Positions 17,466-27,131 of a stretch of DNA of 41,711 nt are shown piece by piece. Below the pieces are notes generated by a model. That model ran no database searches and was not told where the DNA came from. It was given only the letters and a program-made list of their open reading frames with translations. The number at the start of each line of letters is the position of its first letter. Within the stretch, counting starts at the first letter, position 1. Origin of the DNA: a candidate division WWE3 bacterium RIFOXYB1_FULL_43_24 (GTDB lineage: Bacteria; Patescibacteriota; WWE3; UBA101185; UBA10185); NCBI GenBank assembly GCA_001773135.1, contig MEVX01000012.1, positions 1-41,711 of the forward strand, written 5' to 3'. Position numbers and translations under genes: made by a program.

Positions 17466-18050
17466 TTATATGGATAGTTTAGCCATTTTTGCAAACTCGG
17501 ACGCTGTCATAAACTCCGGTGTAGGGTGGTCTGTGTAGTTCGGATTCGGTTCTATATCTGCCGTTCCGTTATTTTTTACTAAGTAGAATGCCATTCCGTG
17601 GAGTTCCTCTATTTGTTCATAGTCTGCCGGCGTGTGGCCATGTGTCCAATTGTCGAGGGTAATCAAAGGCTCGTTTCCTATGTTGCTCAGGGAGTGTCCC
17701 CATTCTTGAGTTATTATCGCTTCGTCCCCCGGTAATACGCTTACGATAACGAACTGGTCTACTTTATCAGGAGTCCACGACCCGTTCTCAAAATGTTTTT
17801 TTTGTAGCAAAAGAATTCCCTTTCCATTTACTACGCGGTATGTTTCTTCATGAGAATCGTTATGGTAGTGACCGAATGTTTTAACAAATTCCTGACCGTA
17901 AGTTCCGGGAGAAAGGACGGTCATATTTTCCCATTTGTTTCCCTGCGTCACGCCTGAGAATACCCAGTAAGCGAAATCGGGCCCTTTTTCTTCGGGGCTC
18001 AACAACACAGGAGCCAATTCTTCTTTTGTCCTTACTGTCTTTATTTGCAC
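17466..18050 (-). CDS. Cupin-type (archaeal-type) glucose-6-phosphate isomerase
   Basis: LSPGTYGQEFVKTFGHYHNDSHEETYRVVNGKGILLLQ...WGHSLSNIGNEPLITLDNWTH. Confidence 0.82.
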   Translation of the reverse strand: MQIKTVRTKEELAPVLLSPEEKGPDFAYWVFSGVTQGNKWENMTVLSPGTYGQEFVKTFGHYHNDSHEETYRVVNGKGILLLQKKHFENGSWTPDKVDQFVIVSVLPGDEAIITQEWGHSLSNIGNEPLITLDNWTHGHTPADYEQIEELHGMAFYLVKNNGTADIEPNPNYTDHPTPEFMTASEFAKMAKLSI

Positions 18051-18059
18051 GGGCAGCGA

Positions 18060-18752
18060 TTAGTAGTTGACTATAACATTAACATTGCCGGTTGTTCTTA
18101 GCTCTTCTATATAACTAACGTATAGTTGACTCAACTTGTTCTGTTTGAGGCTTTCTTTTACCAACGAACGGCCTTGTGCGTCATCGGTAATTTCAGGAAA
18201 GCTTTCTTTATTTTCTTCGATGTAAGCAGTTATTTCTTCTTCTGTTACTGTGACTTTATCCTCCATCAACTTTTCTATGAGAGCTATATGTTTGACCTGA
18301 TCCCTAAATTCGGTTTCGGTCATCCCGTTCTGCACAAGAAATTGATCTAAAGTCTGTCCGCCCTGGAGAATTCCATCTTCGATTGTTTTGATCTTAATAT
18401 TTACTTCGTCGTCGGATACAACAATGTTTTTAGATGCGGCCTCGTTAGCGATTAACTTCTTTTCAATCAGGTTATTTAAAGCTTGTTCTCCCAGTTGGGA
18501 CTCAAGTACTTTGATGACTTCCCACCTGTATACGGGTTTTCCCTGAACTGTTGCTGCTATAAAAAGGGATTTATAGTTATAAATAAGGGCGCCAAGACCA
18601 AGAACCAAAAGAGCTATAACAAGCCCTTTATTTTTCTTTAATTCTTGTCCTATAAAATTTGTAGCCTCCCTGAATTTTACCGGCTCAGTATTACCGGACG
18701 TTGTCAGTACTTTTTCTTCTTCATGACTTTGTATTTTTTCTTTTTTATCCAT
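18060..18752 (-). CDS. SurA-N-like periplasmic chaperone / PPIase-related membrane-anchored protein
   Basis: TM anchor then SurA_N-like region (VLESQLGEQALNNLIEKKLIANEAASKNIVVSDDEV...MTETEFRDQVKHIALIEKLM). Start ATG 18752 with TATACT 6 nt upstream. Confidence 0.7.
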   Translation of the reverse strand: MDKKEKIQSHEEEKVLTTSGNTEPVKFREATNFIGQELKKNKGLVIALLVLGLGALIYNYKSLFIAATVQGKPVYRWEVIKVLESQLGEQALNNLIEKKLIANEAASKNIVVSDDEVNIKIKTIEDGILQGGQTLDQFLVQNGMTETEFRDQVKHIALIEKLMEDKVTVTEEEITAYIEENKESFPEITDDAQGRSLVKESLKQNKLSQLYVSYIEELRTTGNVNVIVNY

Positions 18753-18786
18753 TGCGAAAGTATAGCACAAAAATATGTGCTTATAG

Positions 18787-19245
18787 TTAATTTAATACTA
18801 CTATGCTTAGATTAAGGATTGCGGCAAAACCAACCCACACTATGTACGGAATGAGTAGCCTCGCTGCTACTGTGGATATTTTTTTGAAGCTGTACGCTGT
18901 TAATATGATTGTTATTTCAAGTAATATTATTTCGGGCAAAGCTAGGGCAGGCGCTTTCATACCGAAAAAAATTACGGACCATAGTGTGTTTAGGGTTAAC
19001 TGTATAGCGTAAAGTATTACCGCCTTTGTTTTTTCTTGCCGTGCAAACTCTTTTTTCCACACCAAATAGAGAGCTACTGCCATCAGTATATATAAAACGC
19101 TCCACATCGGACCGAAAATCCAATTCGGGGGATTAAAGAAAGGTTTATTTAAACTCGCGTACCACGTGGCGATGTTGGGTGTTGTGAAATACGAACCTAT
19201 CCCCGCAGCAGCGAAAGTAACTATTAAAGATATTACTAGTTTCAT
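18787..19245 (-). CDS. TspO/MBR family protein
   Basis: WYASLNKPFFNPPNWIFGPMWSVLYILMAVALYLVWK, LNTLWSVIFFG. Confidence 0.93.
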   Translation of the reverse strand: MKLVISLIVTFAAAGIGSYFTTPNIATWYASLNKPFFNPPNWIFGPMWSVLYILMAVALYLVWKKEFARQEKTKAVILYAIQLTLNTLWSVIFFGMKAPALALPEIILLEITIILTAYSFKKISTVAARLLIPYIVWVGFAAILNLSIVVLN

Positions 19246-19327
19246 TTATGTCCGTCCGATATAAATATTTTGGCCTGTATTAATTATACATTTTTGAAGC
19301 TTTGTTATCCGTTATATAATCAACAGG

Positions 19328-20068
19328 ATGAAGTTTATTAAATTTGCTCTGCCCGCCGGGATAATAATTTTATATTTATATCTGGCTTACGCGGGTTTTT
19401 ACAACACAATGAAGGAGATAAATTTGCAAAGTCCTTATAGCGAAAACCTTATGGTATTTGGAAGTTCCGACACAAGTGGCTCGGTGAAGTATGTTGCTTT
19501 AGGGGACAGTTTAAGTGCGGGAGTCGGAAGCGACAACATAAAAGAAACTATAGTTTATCAATTCGCCTTTAACCTATTTAAGAAGTACGGAAAGGTGAGC
19601 GCTCTTAACCTGGCTCTACCCGGAGGAACTACGGAAGACGTAATTAAAGATCAACTGCCGATTGCTATTAGCGAAAATCCTGCCTACGTTACACTTTTAA
19701 TTGGAATAAACGACATTCACAACAAATTTACTGACGGGCAATATACGGAAAATTATTCTCACATACTAAACGAATTGCTAACAAAAACGGATGCAAAAAT
19801 CATCGTGATAAATTTACCTTATCTGGGATCGCCTAAAGCTGTACGTTTTCCTTACAATTGGATGCTAAATTCCAGGACGAAAGAGTTTAACAGTAAGATT
19901 TACGGGTTAATTTCAGAGATTGACCACAACGACCGTATAAGACAAGTAGATTTATACGGAAAAACGTACAAAACTTTCAATAAAGACCCGAAAAATTATT
20001 CATCCGATCTTTTTCATCCATCAGGCCAAGGCTATTTGCTGTGGAGCCGGATTATAAATGAGGATTAA
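19328..20068 (+). CDS. SGNH/GDSL-type lipase/esterase
   Basis: YVALGDSLSAGVGSDN (block I), LLIGINDIH, DLFHPSGQGY (block V). Confidence 0.87.
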   Translation: MKFIKFALPAGIIILYLYLAYAGFYNTMKEINLQSPYSENLMVFGSSDTSGSVKYVALGDSLSAGVGSDNIKETIVYQFAFNLFKKYGKVSALNLALPGGTTEDVIKDQLPIAISENPAYVTLLIGINDIHNKFTDGQYTENYSHILNELLTKTDAKIIVINLPYLGSPKAVRFPYNWMLNSRTKEFNSKIYGLISEIDHNDRIRQVDLYGKTYKTFNKDPKNYSSDLFHPSGQGYLLWSRIINED

Positions 20069-20636
20069 TATCGCGGATCCTGTTTTTCAGACAGTTCTTT
20101 TTACTATTTTTTTCGTTCTATCTGTAATGGCGACTCTTAAAAAGGACACCAAACCTTATGAGATGGACCACGCGCACACCGATGAATTGAAGGGAGTTGC
20201 GATTTTAATGGTAGTTTTTTCTCACATCGGGTACTTTCTTTTTACCGACACCAGGTTTTTGTTCCCTTTGTCGATTGCGGCTGGGGTGGGGGTTAATATT
20301 TTTTTGTTTTTGTCGGGATTTGGGCTTACAAGCTCGGAGCTTAAGACTAAAAAAACGTGGAAAGAATTTTATGGTAAACGGTTGAAGACTATTTTTATTC
20401 CTATGTGGGTTGCGCTGATTGTTATTTTGGCCCTGGATTATTTTTTGTTAGGGAAGACTTATGACTCACTGATTATTATTAAGAGTTTCCTAGGATATTT
20501 TCCTGTTGCTGATATATACACTTCCATAAATTCCGCGCTTTGGTATTTTACCTTCATCCTTTTCTACTATCTGTTGTTTCCTATTGTTTTCCGTAGGAGT
20601 CAGCTTTTGTTATGTTACTACTGGGATATTTGGTGA
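20058..20636 (+). CDS. Acyltransferase-3 family protein, N-terminal part (interrupted)
   Basis: DELKGVAILMVVFSHIGYF...AAGVGVNIFLFLSGFGLTSSELKTKKTWKEFYGKRLKTIFIPMW. Confidence 0.75.
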   Translation: MRINIADPVFQTVLFTIFFVLSVMATLKKDTKPYEMDHAHTDELKGVAILMVVFSHIGYFLFTDTRFLFPLSIAAGVGVNIFLFLSGFGLTSSELKTKKTWKEFYGKRLKTIFIPMWVALIVILALDYFLLGKTYDSLIIIKSFLGYFPVADIYTSINSALWYFTFILFYYLLFPIVFRRSQLLLCYYWDIW

Positions 20637-21142
20637 CCAGACTTGCTTTGCCCGTAACCAAGGATTTACTAAAGCTTTACCAACTTCACATACTGTTGTT
20701 CCCGTTGGGAATGGTCTTTGCTTGGTTGAACGAGAAGAAGCCCGGGGTTTGGTTTCAGGGGGTTTTATTAAAAGTTTTTCATAAGTCGTTATTGGCGGGA
20801 GTTGTGCGTTATCTTATCGCGGCAGGATTACTTTTTGTATTCGGTTACTCAGCTGTACATTCAGGAGTCGGAAAGGGAGTAATGGCAGAACAGCTGTCGA
20901 GTATTGTAACTATGTTAGCTTTAATCGCGGCTTTCTTACTCAAGAATGTTCATTCGAACCTACTGGTTATTTTAGGTAAATATTCTTATGAAATTTATTT
21001 ACTGCACTGGCCGATTATGTACAGACACGATTTTATTTATAAATATTTGCCGGCTTCCTGGGGAACGTTACTTTACTTGTTATTTTTCATTGTGGTTGGA
21101 TATGTTCTGAACAGGTTTGTGAAGAGGTTGGTTCGCAGGTAG
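20612..21142 (+). CDS. Acyltransferase-3 family protein, C-terminal part in another frame
   Basis: Continues the TM pattern; ILGKYSYEIYLLHWPIMYRHDF is the typical C-terminal acyltransferase motif. Confidence 0.7.
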   Translation: MLLLGYLVTRLALPVTKDLLKLYQLHILLFPLGMVFAWLNEKKPGVWFQGVLLKVFHKSLLAGVVRYLIAAGLLFVFGYSAVHSGVGKGVMAEQLSSIVTMLALIAAFLLKNVHSNLLVILGKYSYEIYLLHWPIMYRHDFIYKYLPASWGTLLYLLFFIVVGYVLNRFVKRLVRR

Positions 21143-21186
21143 AGCTGGCACATAACTAAGTATTAATTTACAGGTATAATAAACAT

Positions 21187-21699
21187 ATGAAAAAAACAAA
21201 AAACATACTCATCTTAGGGTTATTAATCTTATTTTTGGCGGGTGGGTACTACATAGTGTCAAACTACACTTCTAAAAACGAGTCTAATTCTATAAATAAT
21301 GAAATAAATATAACAAAACTTAATCTGGAGTCGCCCGACAGACCGGCAGAAATAAACGGAAGCGTTGTTTCAGTAGAGGGTAATGTATTAATCATTGCTA
21401 ATGAAGTGGGCGTAGAACAACTAACTGAAGAAGAAAGAGCAGAAAGAAAAGTTGAAATGCAGAACTTGTCTCAGGAAGAAAGACAAGCCCTAAGACAGCA
21501 AGAACTGGAGAATACAGAAACAGAAGAAGTAGAAATTATTATTCCCGTAGGTGTGACGATTTTGAAAGGCAGCGGAGATGCTTCAGGTGATGTTGTTTCA
21601 GTTGAGATATCCGAAATCACAAAAGGTACTTATGTATCAATTTGGGTAACCGAGAATAAAGTTCCGGAATTTATTAAAATCAAAGGTTTAACTCAGTAG
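21187..21699 (+). CDS. Hypothetical membrane-anchored protein preceding MacAB-like genes
   Basis: N-terminal TM; TATAAT 21175-21180 six nt before ATG; directly upstream of adaptor gene. Confidence 0.55.
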   Translation: MKKTKNILILGLLILFLAGGYYIVSNYTSKNESNSINNEINITKLNLESPDRPAEINGSVVSVEGNVLIIANEVGVEQLTEEERAERKVEMQNLSQEERQALRQQELENTETEEVEIIIPVGVTILKGSGDASGDVVSVEISEITKGTYVSIWVTENKVPEFIKIKGLTQ

Positions 21700-21703
21700 A
21701 ACA

Positions 21704-22729
21704 ATGAAGAAATATCTAAAATATATACTCATAGCTGCACTGGTAGCTGTCGGGGCATATCTATTATTTTTTAGAGGTTCTGATAGTAAGTCGTCGGAAG
21801 TTGCAATCAGCGAATATAAAGTTAAAAAAGGCGATATTATTGTTGGTTTTGAATCAGAAGGCACTTTTGTTACTGATATTGTGGAGCCTTCGTTCGTGAG
21901 TTCAGGAAAAATTAATTCTATTAATGTAAGCATAGGTGACGAGGTCAAAAGCGGAGATTTGTTAGCCACATTAGAAAGTTCGGAAGATTATTACTCGATG
22001 TTAAGTGCAAAAGCTATCTATGAAAAAGCTGTTGCTGCGCATCACGCTTTTGAGGCCACATACAATAAACTGGACAAGTCAGGTTTTGAGTATGAGGATG
22101 TTAAAAATTACGAGGAGCAAGAAAACCAACTTCGGGAAGCGAGCAAATCAGCAGAGTCTTTATATAACAAATCAATAAACGCCCTTCGTAAAAATAGCCT
22201 ATACTGCCCAATCGAAGGTACTGTTATAGACATTTACTTTAACGAGGGGGAGAGTGTACAAAACCAAAATCAATCAAACCCTATAATGGCAATATTACCC
22301 AAAGAAAAAACCGTATATGTGGAAAGCTATGTAGAAGATTTAGACATCTCAAAAGTCAAAAAAGATATGAACGCAAAATTTATTCCGGATGCTATTGATA
22401 AAGAATATAGCGGAAAAGTTGTATTTATCAGTCCCAAGAGCGTTACAGATAATAATGGTCTGGTTACATACAAAGTAAGAATCGCATTAGATGGTACTGC
22501 GGAACTTTACGACGGTTTCATTGGTAGTGTCCAGTTTTTATCAAAATCAGCAGAAAATGTTTTAGTAATTCCAAATAAAGCAGTAAGAATGATTGAGGGA
22601 ACCCAGTACGTTTTTGAATACCCCGATACTACAAAGAAAATCAAAGTTGTTACAGGATTAACAGATGGAACTAATGTTGAAGTCGTCGAAGGTTTAAATG
22701 AAAATGACACCATTGCAATCACCGAATAG
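21704..22729 (+). CDS. HlyD/MacA-like periplasmic adaptor
   Basis: GKINSINVSIGDEVKSGDLLATLES lipoyl-like hairpin, coiled coil, CPIEGTVIDIYFNEGESV, VVEGLNENDTIAI. Confidence 0.85.
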   Translation: MKKYLKYILIAALVAVGAYLLFFRGSDSKSSEVAISEYKVKKGDIIVGFESEGTFVTDIVEPSFVSSGKINSINVSIGDEVKSGDLLATLESSEDYYSMLSAKAIYEKAVAAHHAFEATYNKLDKSGFEYEDVKNYEEQENQLREASKSAESLYNKSINALRKNSLYCPIEGTVIDIYFNEGESVQNQNQSNPIMAILPKEKTVYVESYVEDLDISKVKKDMNAKFIPDAIDKEYSGKVVFISPKSVTDNNGLVTYKVRIALDGTAELYDGFIGSVQFLSKSAENVLVIPNKAVRMIEGTQYVFEYPDTTKKIKVVTGLTDGTNVEVVEGLNENDTIAITE

Positions 22730-23396
22730 CTCAATTATCAAAATCAAAGATATAAAAAGGTCTTTCAGGCTGGGTACCCAAACTATAGATGTTCTCAAAG
22801 GCATAAGCTTGGATATCAAGAAAGGTGAGTTCGTGGCATTGATGGGTCCTTCAGGTTCAGGCAAATCTACGTTATTAAATATATTAGGTCTTTTGGATGT
22901 GCCGACATCGGGCTCCTATATGCTGGATGAAGAAAATGTTGAAAAATTAAGTTCAGATAATCTTGCGGACATAAGAAATAAAAAACTTGGTTTCATATTT
23001 CAAAGTTTCAATCTAATTCCCAAGGTCTCTGCTTTAGATAATGTTGTGTTACCTTCAATATTTTATGTTAAGGAGGAAACTGACAAGGCCGTACAATTGC
23101 TAACTAAGCTTGGTCTTGAAGATAGATTGGACCACCTACCCAACGAACTTTCAGGAGGTCAAAAGCAAAAAGTGGCAATTGCAAGATCATTAATAAACTC
23201 TCCCGAAATATTATTTGCAGACGAACCGACAGGTAACCTCGATTCAAAATCCGGCGATGAGGTACTGGAAATAATTCTTAATTTAAATAAAAAAGATGGA
23301 AAAACAATAGTTATGGTTACTCATGACGACAGTATTTCTGCAATGGCAGATAGGGTAGTGCATATAAAAGATGGATATTTAGTGAACGGATTATGA
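22698..23396 (+). CDS. MacB/LolD-type ABC transporter ATPase
   Basis: GPSGSGKSTLLNILG, LSGGQKQKVAIARSL, ILFADEPTGNLD. Confidence 0.93.
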   Translation: MKMTPLQSPNSSIIKIKDIKRSFRLGTQTIDVLKGISLDIKKGEFVALMGPSGSGKSTLLNILGLLDVPTSGSYMLDEENVEKLSSDNLADIRNKKLGFIFQSFNLIPKVSALDNVVLPSIFYVKEETDKAVQLLTKLGLEDRLDHLPNELSGGQKQKVAIARSLINSPEILFADEPTGNLDSKSGDEVLEIILNLNKKDGKTIVMVTHDDSISAMADRVVHIKDGYLVNGL

Positions 23397-24598
23397 AAAA
23401 CTTGAATCTGTATAAAAAATTGACAAAAAGGTCTTTAGAATCTCTTAAAAAAGCGGGCTTAAAATCATTTCTAACACTCTTAGGGATATTTATAGGATCC
23501 GCCACAGTAGTTTTAGTATACGAGCTGGGAAGAGGAGCGCAGGCAAGTATAGAACAACAGTACTCGAACATGAGTGTTAATACAATTATAATTAATGCCC
23601 CATCAACAGATGGAGAAAAATCTAAGCTCGGGATTGACGATATACCCGAACTTATGGAGATAGATGTAATAGAGAATGTGGCACCTCAACTAACGGGTAG
23701 GTTGCCCGTCACCTACTCAACAAATACGGTTTCACTTAATATTTTTGGAACGACCGCGAGCATTAAAGATATTGTAAATCTTGAGTTACTGCAGGGTAAT
23801 TTTTACACGGACGACGCAGGAAAAAACAAAGATAAAGTTGTAGTTCTAGGATACGAATCAACTCAGGAGTTATTTGGAGATAACTTTGGAAATGTTGTTG
23901 GAGAAAACATAATAATCAACAGAAAAAACTACGAAATTGTCGGGGTACTAGCGTATAAAGGAGGTTCCTTCGGCCCGGTAACTATTGATGATAGTGTTTT
24001 TGTTCCGTATGAGGTATCCGAGAGGTATATTCTTGGTAGTAACGGGAAGTTTAATCTCAATTTAATTGTGGATGACTTTGATAATATTTCGTACGCGCAG
24101 GAACTAATTGCGGAGAAATTAAGAGATCTTCATGGAATAAGAGGTAGTACTCCCGAAGATTTTAGAATACGGGATATGGGGTCGGTCGTACAATCTGCTC
24201 AAGAGTCCGCCCGGACAATGTCTATTCTTTTATGGTCTGTAGGTCTAATCGTTCTAGTTGTGGGAGGCATAGGTATCATGAACATCATGTATACCTCGGT
24301 TCTTGAGAGAACCAAAGAAATAGGCATATTGAAAGCCTTGGGCGCAAGAGATAATTACATACTTTACATCTTCTTATCAGAGGCAGTAATACTAAGTTTT
24401 ATCGGGTTTGTAGTAGGGTCGATTTTAAGTCTTCTTATATATTTTGGAGTTGCACAAACCGGATTTACAATAAGTTTCGAACCTGTTGCGTACTTAATCT
24501 CTTTTGTTTCTACCATGACCATCGGTACGGTATTTGGATATTATCCTGCAAAGAAAGCAGCCGGTTTGAATCCTGTAGATGCCTTGAGATACGAATAG
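23393..24598 (+). CDS. MacB-type ABC transporter permease
   Basis: MacB periplasmic core plus FtsX domain: GGIGIMNIMYTSVLERTKEIGILKALGARDNYIL. Confidence 0.92.
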   Translation: MKNLNLYKKLTKRSLESLKKAGLKSFLTLLGIFIGSATVVLVYELGRGAQASIEQQYSNMSVNTIIINAPSTDGEKSKLGIDDIPELMEIDVIENVAPQLTGRLPVTYSTNTVSLNIFGTTASIKDIVNLELLQGNFYTDDAGKNKDKVVVLGYESTQELFGDNFGNVVGENIIINRKNYEIVGVLAYKGGSFGPVTIDDSVFVPYEVSERYILGSNGKFNLNLIVDDFDNISYAQELIAEKLRDLHGIRGSTPEDFRIRDMGSVVQSAQESARTMSILLWSVGLIVLVVGGIGIMNIMYTSVLERTKEIGILKALGARDNYILYIFLSEAVILSFIGFVVGSILSLLIYFGVAQTGFTISFEPVAYLISFVSTMTIGTVFGYYPAKKAAGLNPVDALRYE

Positions 24599-24619
24599 TT
24601 TTGCTTAAAGATTGCTTAT

Positions 24620-24648
24620 TTGACAAACTCCCCCCGCCCTACTATTAT
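24620..24648 (+). promoter_or_regulatory. Consensus-like sigma-70 promoter
   Basis: TTGACA (24620-24625) - 17 nt - TATTAT (24643-24648), upstream of the DUF5320 gene. Confidence 0.75.
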
Positions 24649-24682
24649 GAATATGTATTCATTATTAAATTATTGGTAGGGG

Positions 24683-24943
24683 GTGATGAAAATGCCGTAT
24701 TTTGATAGAACAGGTCCTCAAGGACAGGGTCCCATGACCGGAAGAGGAATGGGTCCTTGCGGTGGAGATATGGGATTTGGTAGAAGAGGCTTTGGCAGAG
24801 GGTATGGAAGAGGTCTTAGATCCTGGTTTGCCTCTCCAACAAAGGCTCAGATAAAAGAAGGTCTTGCCCAGTATAGAAAAGATCTGGAAAATGAGCTAGA
24901 ACAGGTTAAAGCCGAACAAAAAGGACTTGAGGAGGAAAAATGA
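24683..24943 (+). CDS. DUF5320-like Gly/Met-rich protein
   Basis: MPYFDRTGPQGQGPMTGRGMGPCGGDMGFGRRGFGRGYGRG. Confidence 0.75.
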   Translation: MMKMPYFDRTGPQGQGPMTGRGMGPCGGDMGFGRRGFGRGYGRGLRSWFASPTKAQIKEGLAQYRKDLENELEQVKAEQKGLEEEK

Positions 24944-24948
24944 AAGCG

Positions 24949-24983
24949 AATCCCCACCTGCGACTTAAAAACGCAGGCGGGGT
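24949..24983. other. Imperfect stem-loop between DUF5320 and DUF134 genes
   Basis: AATCCCCACCTGCG-acttaaaa-CGCAGGCGGGGTT; no clear U-tract. Confidence 0.7.
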
Positions 24984-25015
24984 TCACCCGTAGTACTAAT
25001 TTTATCAGAAAGTCT

Positions 25016-25309
25016 ATGACAAGACCAAGAATAAGACGTTTTCTAAAATTTAATCCGGATGTTGACTATTTTAAACCAAGGGGAATTCCTCTTAGGGATC
25101 TTGAAGAAGTTGAGCTTTTAGCTGATGAAATTGAAGCTATCAAGCTGTATCTGGTTGATGGTTTAGACCAAACACAGTCTGCTGCAAAGATGGGTATATC
25201 CCAGCCCACTTTTGCGAGAACCTTTGATTCTGCATGTAAGAAGGTTGCGGAAGCTCTAATTAAAGGTAAAGCAATAAAAATAAATAAAATAGATGAGTAC
25301 TCTGAATGA
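25016..25309 (+). CDS. DUF134 family HTH protein
   Basis: RPRIRRFLKFNPDVDYFKPRGIPLRDLEEVELLADEIEAIKLYLVDGLDQTQSAAKMGISQPTFARTF. Confidence 0.88.
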   Translation: MTRPRIRRFLKFNPDVDYFKPRGIPLRDLEEVELLADEIEAIKLYLVDGLDQTQSAAKMGISQPTFARTFDSACKKVAEALIKGKAIKINKIDEYSE

Positions 25310-25391
25310 AAACAGCAAGGCTGTTAAATCTTTTAGCTGCTTATAAATAACCAGAAATGCTGATGTTTAGTTAAAGTGATAGTATATATAT

Positions 25392-26015
25392 ATGCCTAAA
25401 AAAATAATCCCCCTACTTATAGTTCCCTTACTAATTTTTGTGGTTTCCTCAAATAATGCCCGTGCAGCAGGCTATCCCGTAGCCGGACATAAAGTAATAA
25501 TCGACGCCGGACACGGCGGAACCGACCCGGGAACTACCCAATGCCCGGATCTTTATGAAAAAGACGCCAATCTTACAATAGCCAATAAGTTAAAGACATT
25601 GCTTGAGAGGGCAGGAGCAACCGTTTACATGACCCGAACCGATGACTCTACCTTAAGCAATGAGGATAGATACTCGTACGCTAATAAAACTAACGGTGAG
25701 GTATTGGTTTCCATCCATCTAAATGGTTCGCTGGATCACTCAGTAAACGGCACTAAAGGACTTTATGCCAAACCCAAAAAAGATAAGGCTTTTACTACAG
25801 TTATGCATAATCAATTAGCTTCAGAACTTGGTGTTAAAAATCTTGGAATAACCAATTTTATGAGCGGTGTGATACTTAAATTTGTCAGACCGGCAACAAT
25901 TCAGGAGTCAGTTTATCTCTCAAATACACAGGAATGTGAAATGTTCAAAACAGGCAACAGAGCTGATCAGGTCGCGCAGTCTTTATTTAATGGACTAAAT
26001 ACTTGGTTTAAATAA
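25392..26015 (+). CDS. N-acetylmuramoyl-L-alanine amidase (Amidase_3)
   Basis: VIIDAGHGGTDPGTT, TRTDDSTLSNEDRYSYANK, VSIHLNGSLDHSVNGTKGLY, QESVYLSN. Confidence 0.9.
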   Translation: MPKKIIPLLIVPLLIFVVSSNNARAAGYPVAGHKVIIDAGHGGTDPGTTQCPDLYEKDANLTIANKLKTLLERAGATVYMTRTDDSTLSNEDRYSYANKTNGEVLVSIHLNGSLDHSVNGTKGLYAKPKKDKAFTTVMHNQLASELGVKNLGITNFMSGVILKFVRPATIQESVYLSNTQECEMFKTGNRADQVAQSLFNGLNTWFK

Positions 26016-26046
26016 TTTAAGTTTATAAGGAGGTGCAAGAAAAAAT

Positions 26047-26757
26047 ATGAAAAATTTTTATACTATTTTTTTGTCGATTACGTTGATAACGGTGCTAACT
26101 GCAACTGTTTACGCTGCAAATAATCAGGGAACGGGTTCACAAGGTACGGGACAGGACACGGGTACGGGAACCGGAATTGGTCAAGGTACTCAGGGTACCG
26201 GTGCAATGCAACCTGTACAGAATCAAAACCAAGTCCAGACACAAAATATGGGAGAAGAACAGCAACTTCAAGTAAAAACGCAAGAGCAGCAGGGAACAGA
26301 AACAGGAGCTAACGGTAACGCACAGGGAGCAAAGAAGGGGCTTTCTGAAACTAGAAGTTCGGTTGCGCAGCAAATCCAAGAACTTCTCGGGACACAATCT
26401 GCGGCCGGGGGTATTGGAGACCAGGTAAGATTGTGGGCTAAAGCCCAACAGGAGTCAGAACTTAAGGTTCAGGAGCACTTAACAAATATAGAGAGCAAGA
26501 CGGGGCTAACAAGATCACTTTTTGGACCTAACTACAGGTCATTGAATGCTCTAAAGCAGGAAGTGAATCAAAATAGAGTAAGAGTTCAGCAACTTGAGCA
26601 ACTGGAATTAAAGCTAACCAACCAGGAAGACATAACCAATGTTCAGGAGATGATTGAATTACTTAATCAAGAAAACATCGCCTTGCAGGAGAAGATAGAT
26701 CTTGAGGAGGCAGACGACGGTGTCTTGGGATGGTTAGTGAAACTTTTTGCTAAGTAA
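26047..26757 (+). CDS. Hypothetical secreted Gly/Gln/Thr-rich protein
   Basis: Signal peptide, low-complexity GTGSQGTGQDTGTGTGIGQGTQGTG, helical C-terminus. Confidence 0.55.
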   Translation: MKNFYTIFLSITLITVLTATVYAANNQGTGSQGTGQDTGTGTGIGQGTQGTGAMQPVQNQNQVQTQNMGEEQQLQVKTQEQQGTETGANGNAQGAKKGLSETRSSVAQQIQELLGTQSAAGGIGDQVRLWAKAQQESELKVQEHLTNIESKTGLTRSLFGPNYRSLNALKQEVNQNRVRVQQLEQLELKLTNQEDITNVQEMIELLNQENIALQEKIDLEEADDGVLGWLVKLFAK

Positions 26758-26786
26758 AATAACAGTTTCATACGATACTGTTGTTC

Positions 26787-26815
26787 AAAAAGGCCGTTTA
26801 AAAACGGCCTTTTTG
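26787..26815 (+). terminator. Rho-independent-like terminator
   Basis: AAAAAGGCCGTTT-AAA-AACGGCCTTTTT; can act on both strands. Confidence 0.85.
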
Positions 26816-26905
26816 TTTGTTCATACCTTATTTTTTAAAAGATGAAGAACTTGGTGCGGTGCCGAAAAACTTTTGATATTTTACTTCAATGGATCGTACG
26901 GTCTG

Positions 26906-27008
26906 ATTGGCTGGGGGACAGGGATTCGGTCACGCATAAAATTCTGCTGAATTTTTGCTCGACCCCGCCTCGCTCGCCTTCGCTCGCTCCGGCATTCGAA
27001 TCCTCCAA
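26906..27008 (-). repeat. Structured repeat element B ending in tRNA-Gln 3' end
   Basis: Minus strand GGATTCGAATGCCGGAGCGAGCGAAGGCGAGCGAGGCGGGGTCGAGCAAAAATTCAGCAGAATTTTATGCGTGACCGAATCCCTGTCCCCCAGCCA; 26906-26967 identical to 28304-28365. Confidence 0.9.
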
Positions 27009-27131
27009 ATCACAACAATAAAAAATGTCCGCAAATCCTGCGGACTTCCGGCCATTTTTCATGGCTGAGCACACGGATCTAGAACCTTAGTCTTTCTCCG
27101 AGATGATTATATATAGTTTTAATAATTAAGG

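Noticed and set aside
26132-26210. GTG-rich tandem repeats (GGTACGGG/ACGGG units) as a possible repeat array
   Set aside because: Encodes low-complexity Gly/Thr/Gln stretch of a secreted protein; irregular units, no CRISPR-like repeat/spacer pattern.
26886-27074. 62-aa minus ORF over element B
   Set aside because: Overlaps the structured repeat; reading frame not preserved in element C, so judged non-coding.
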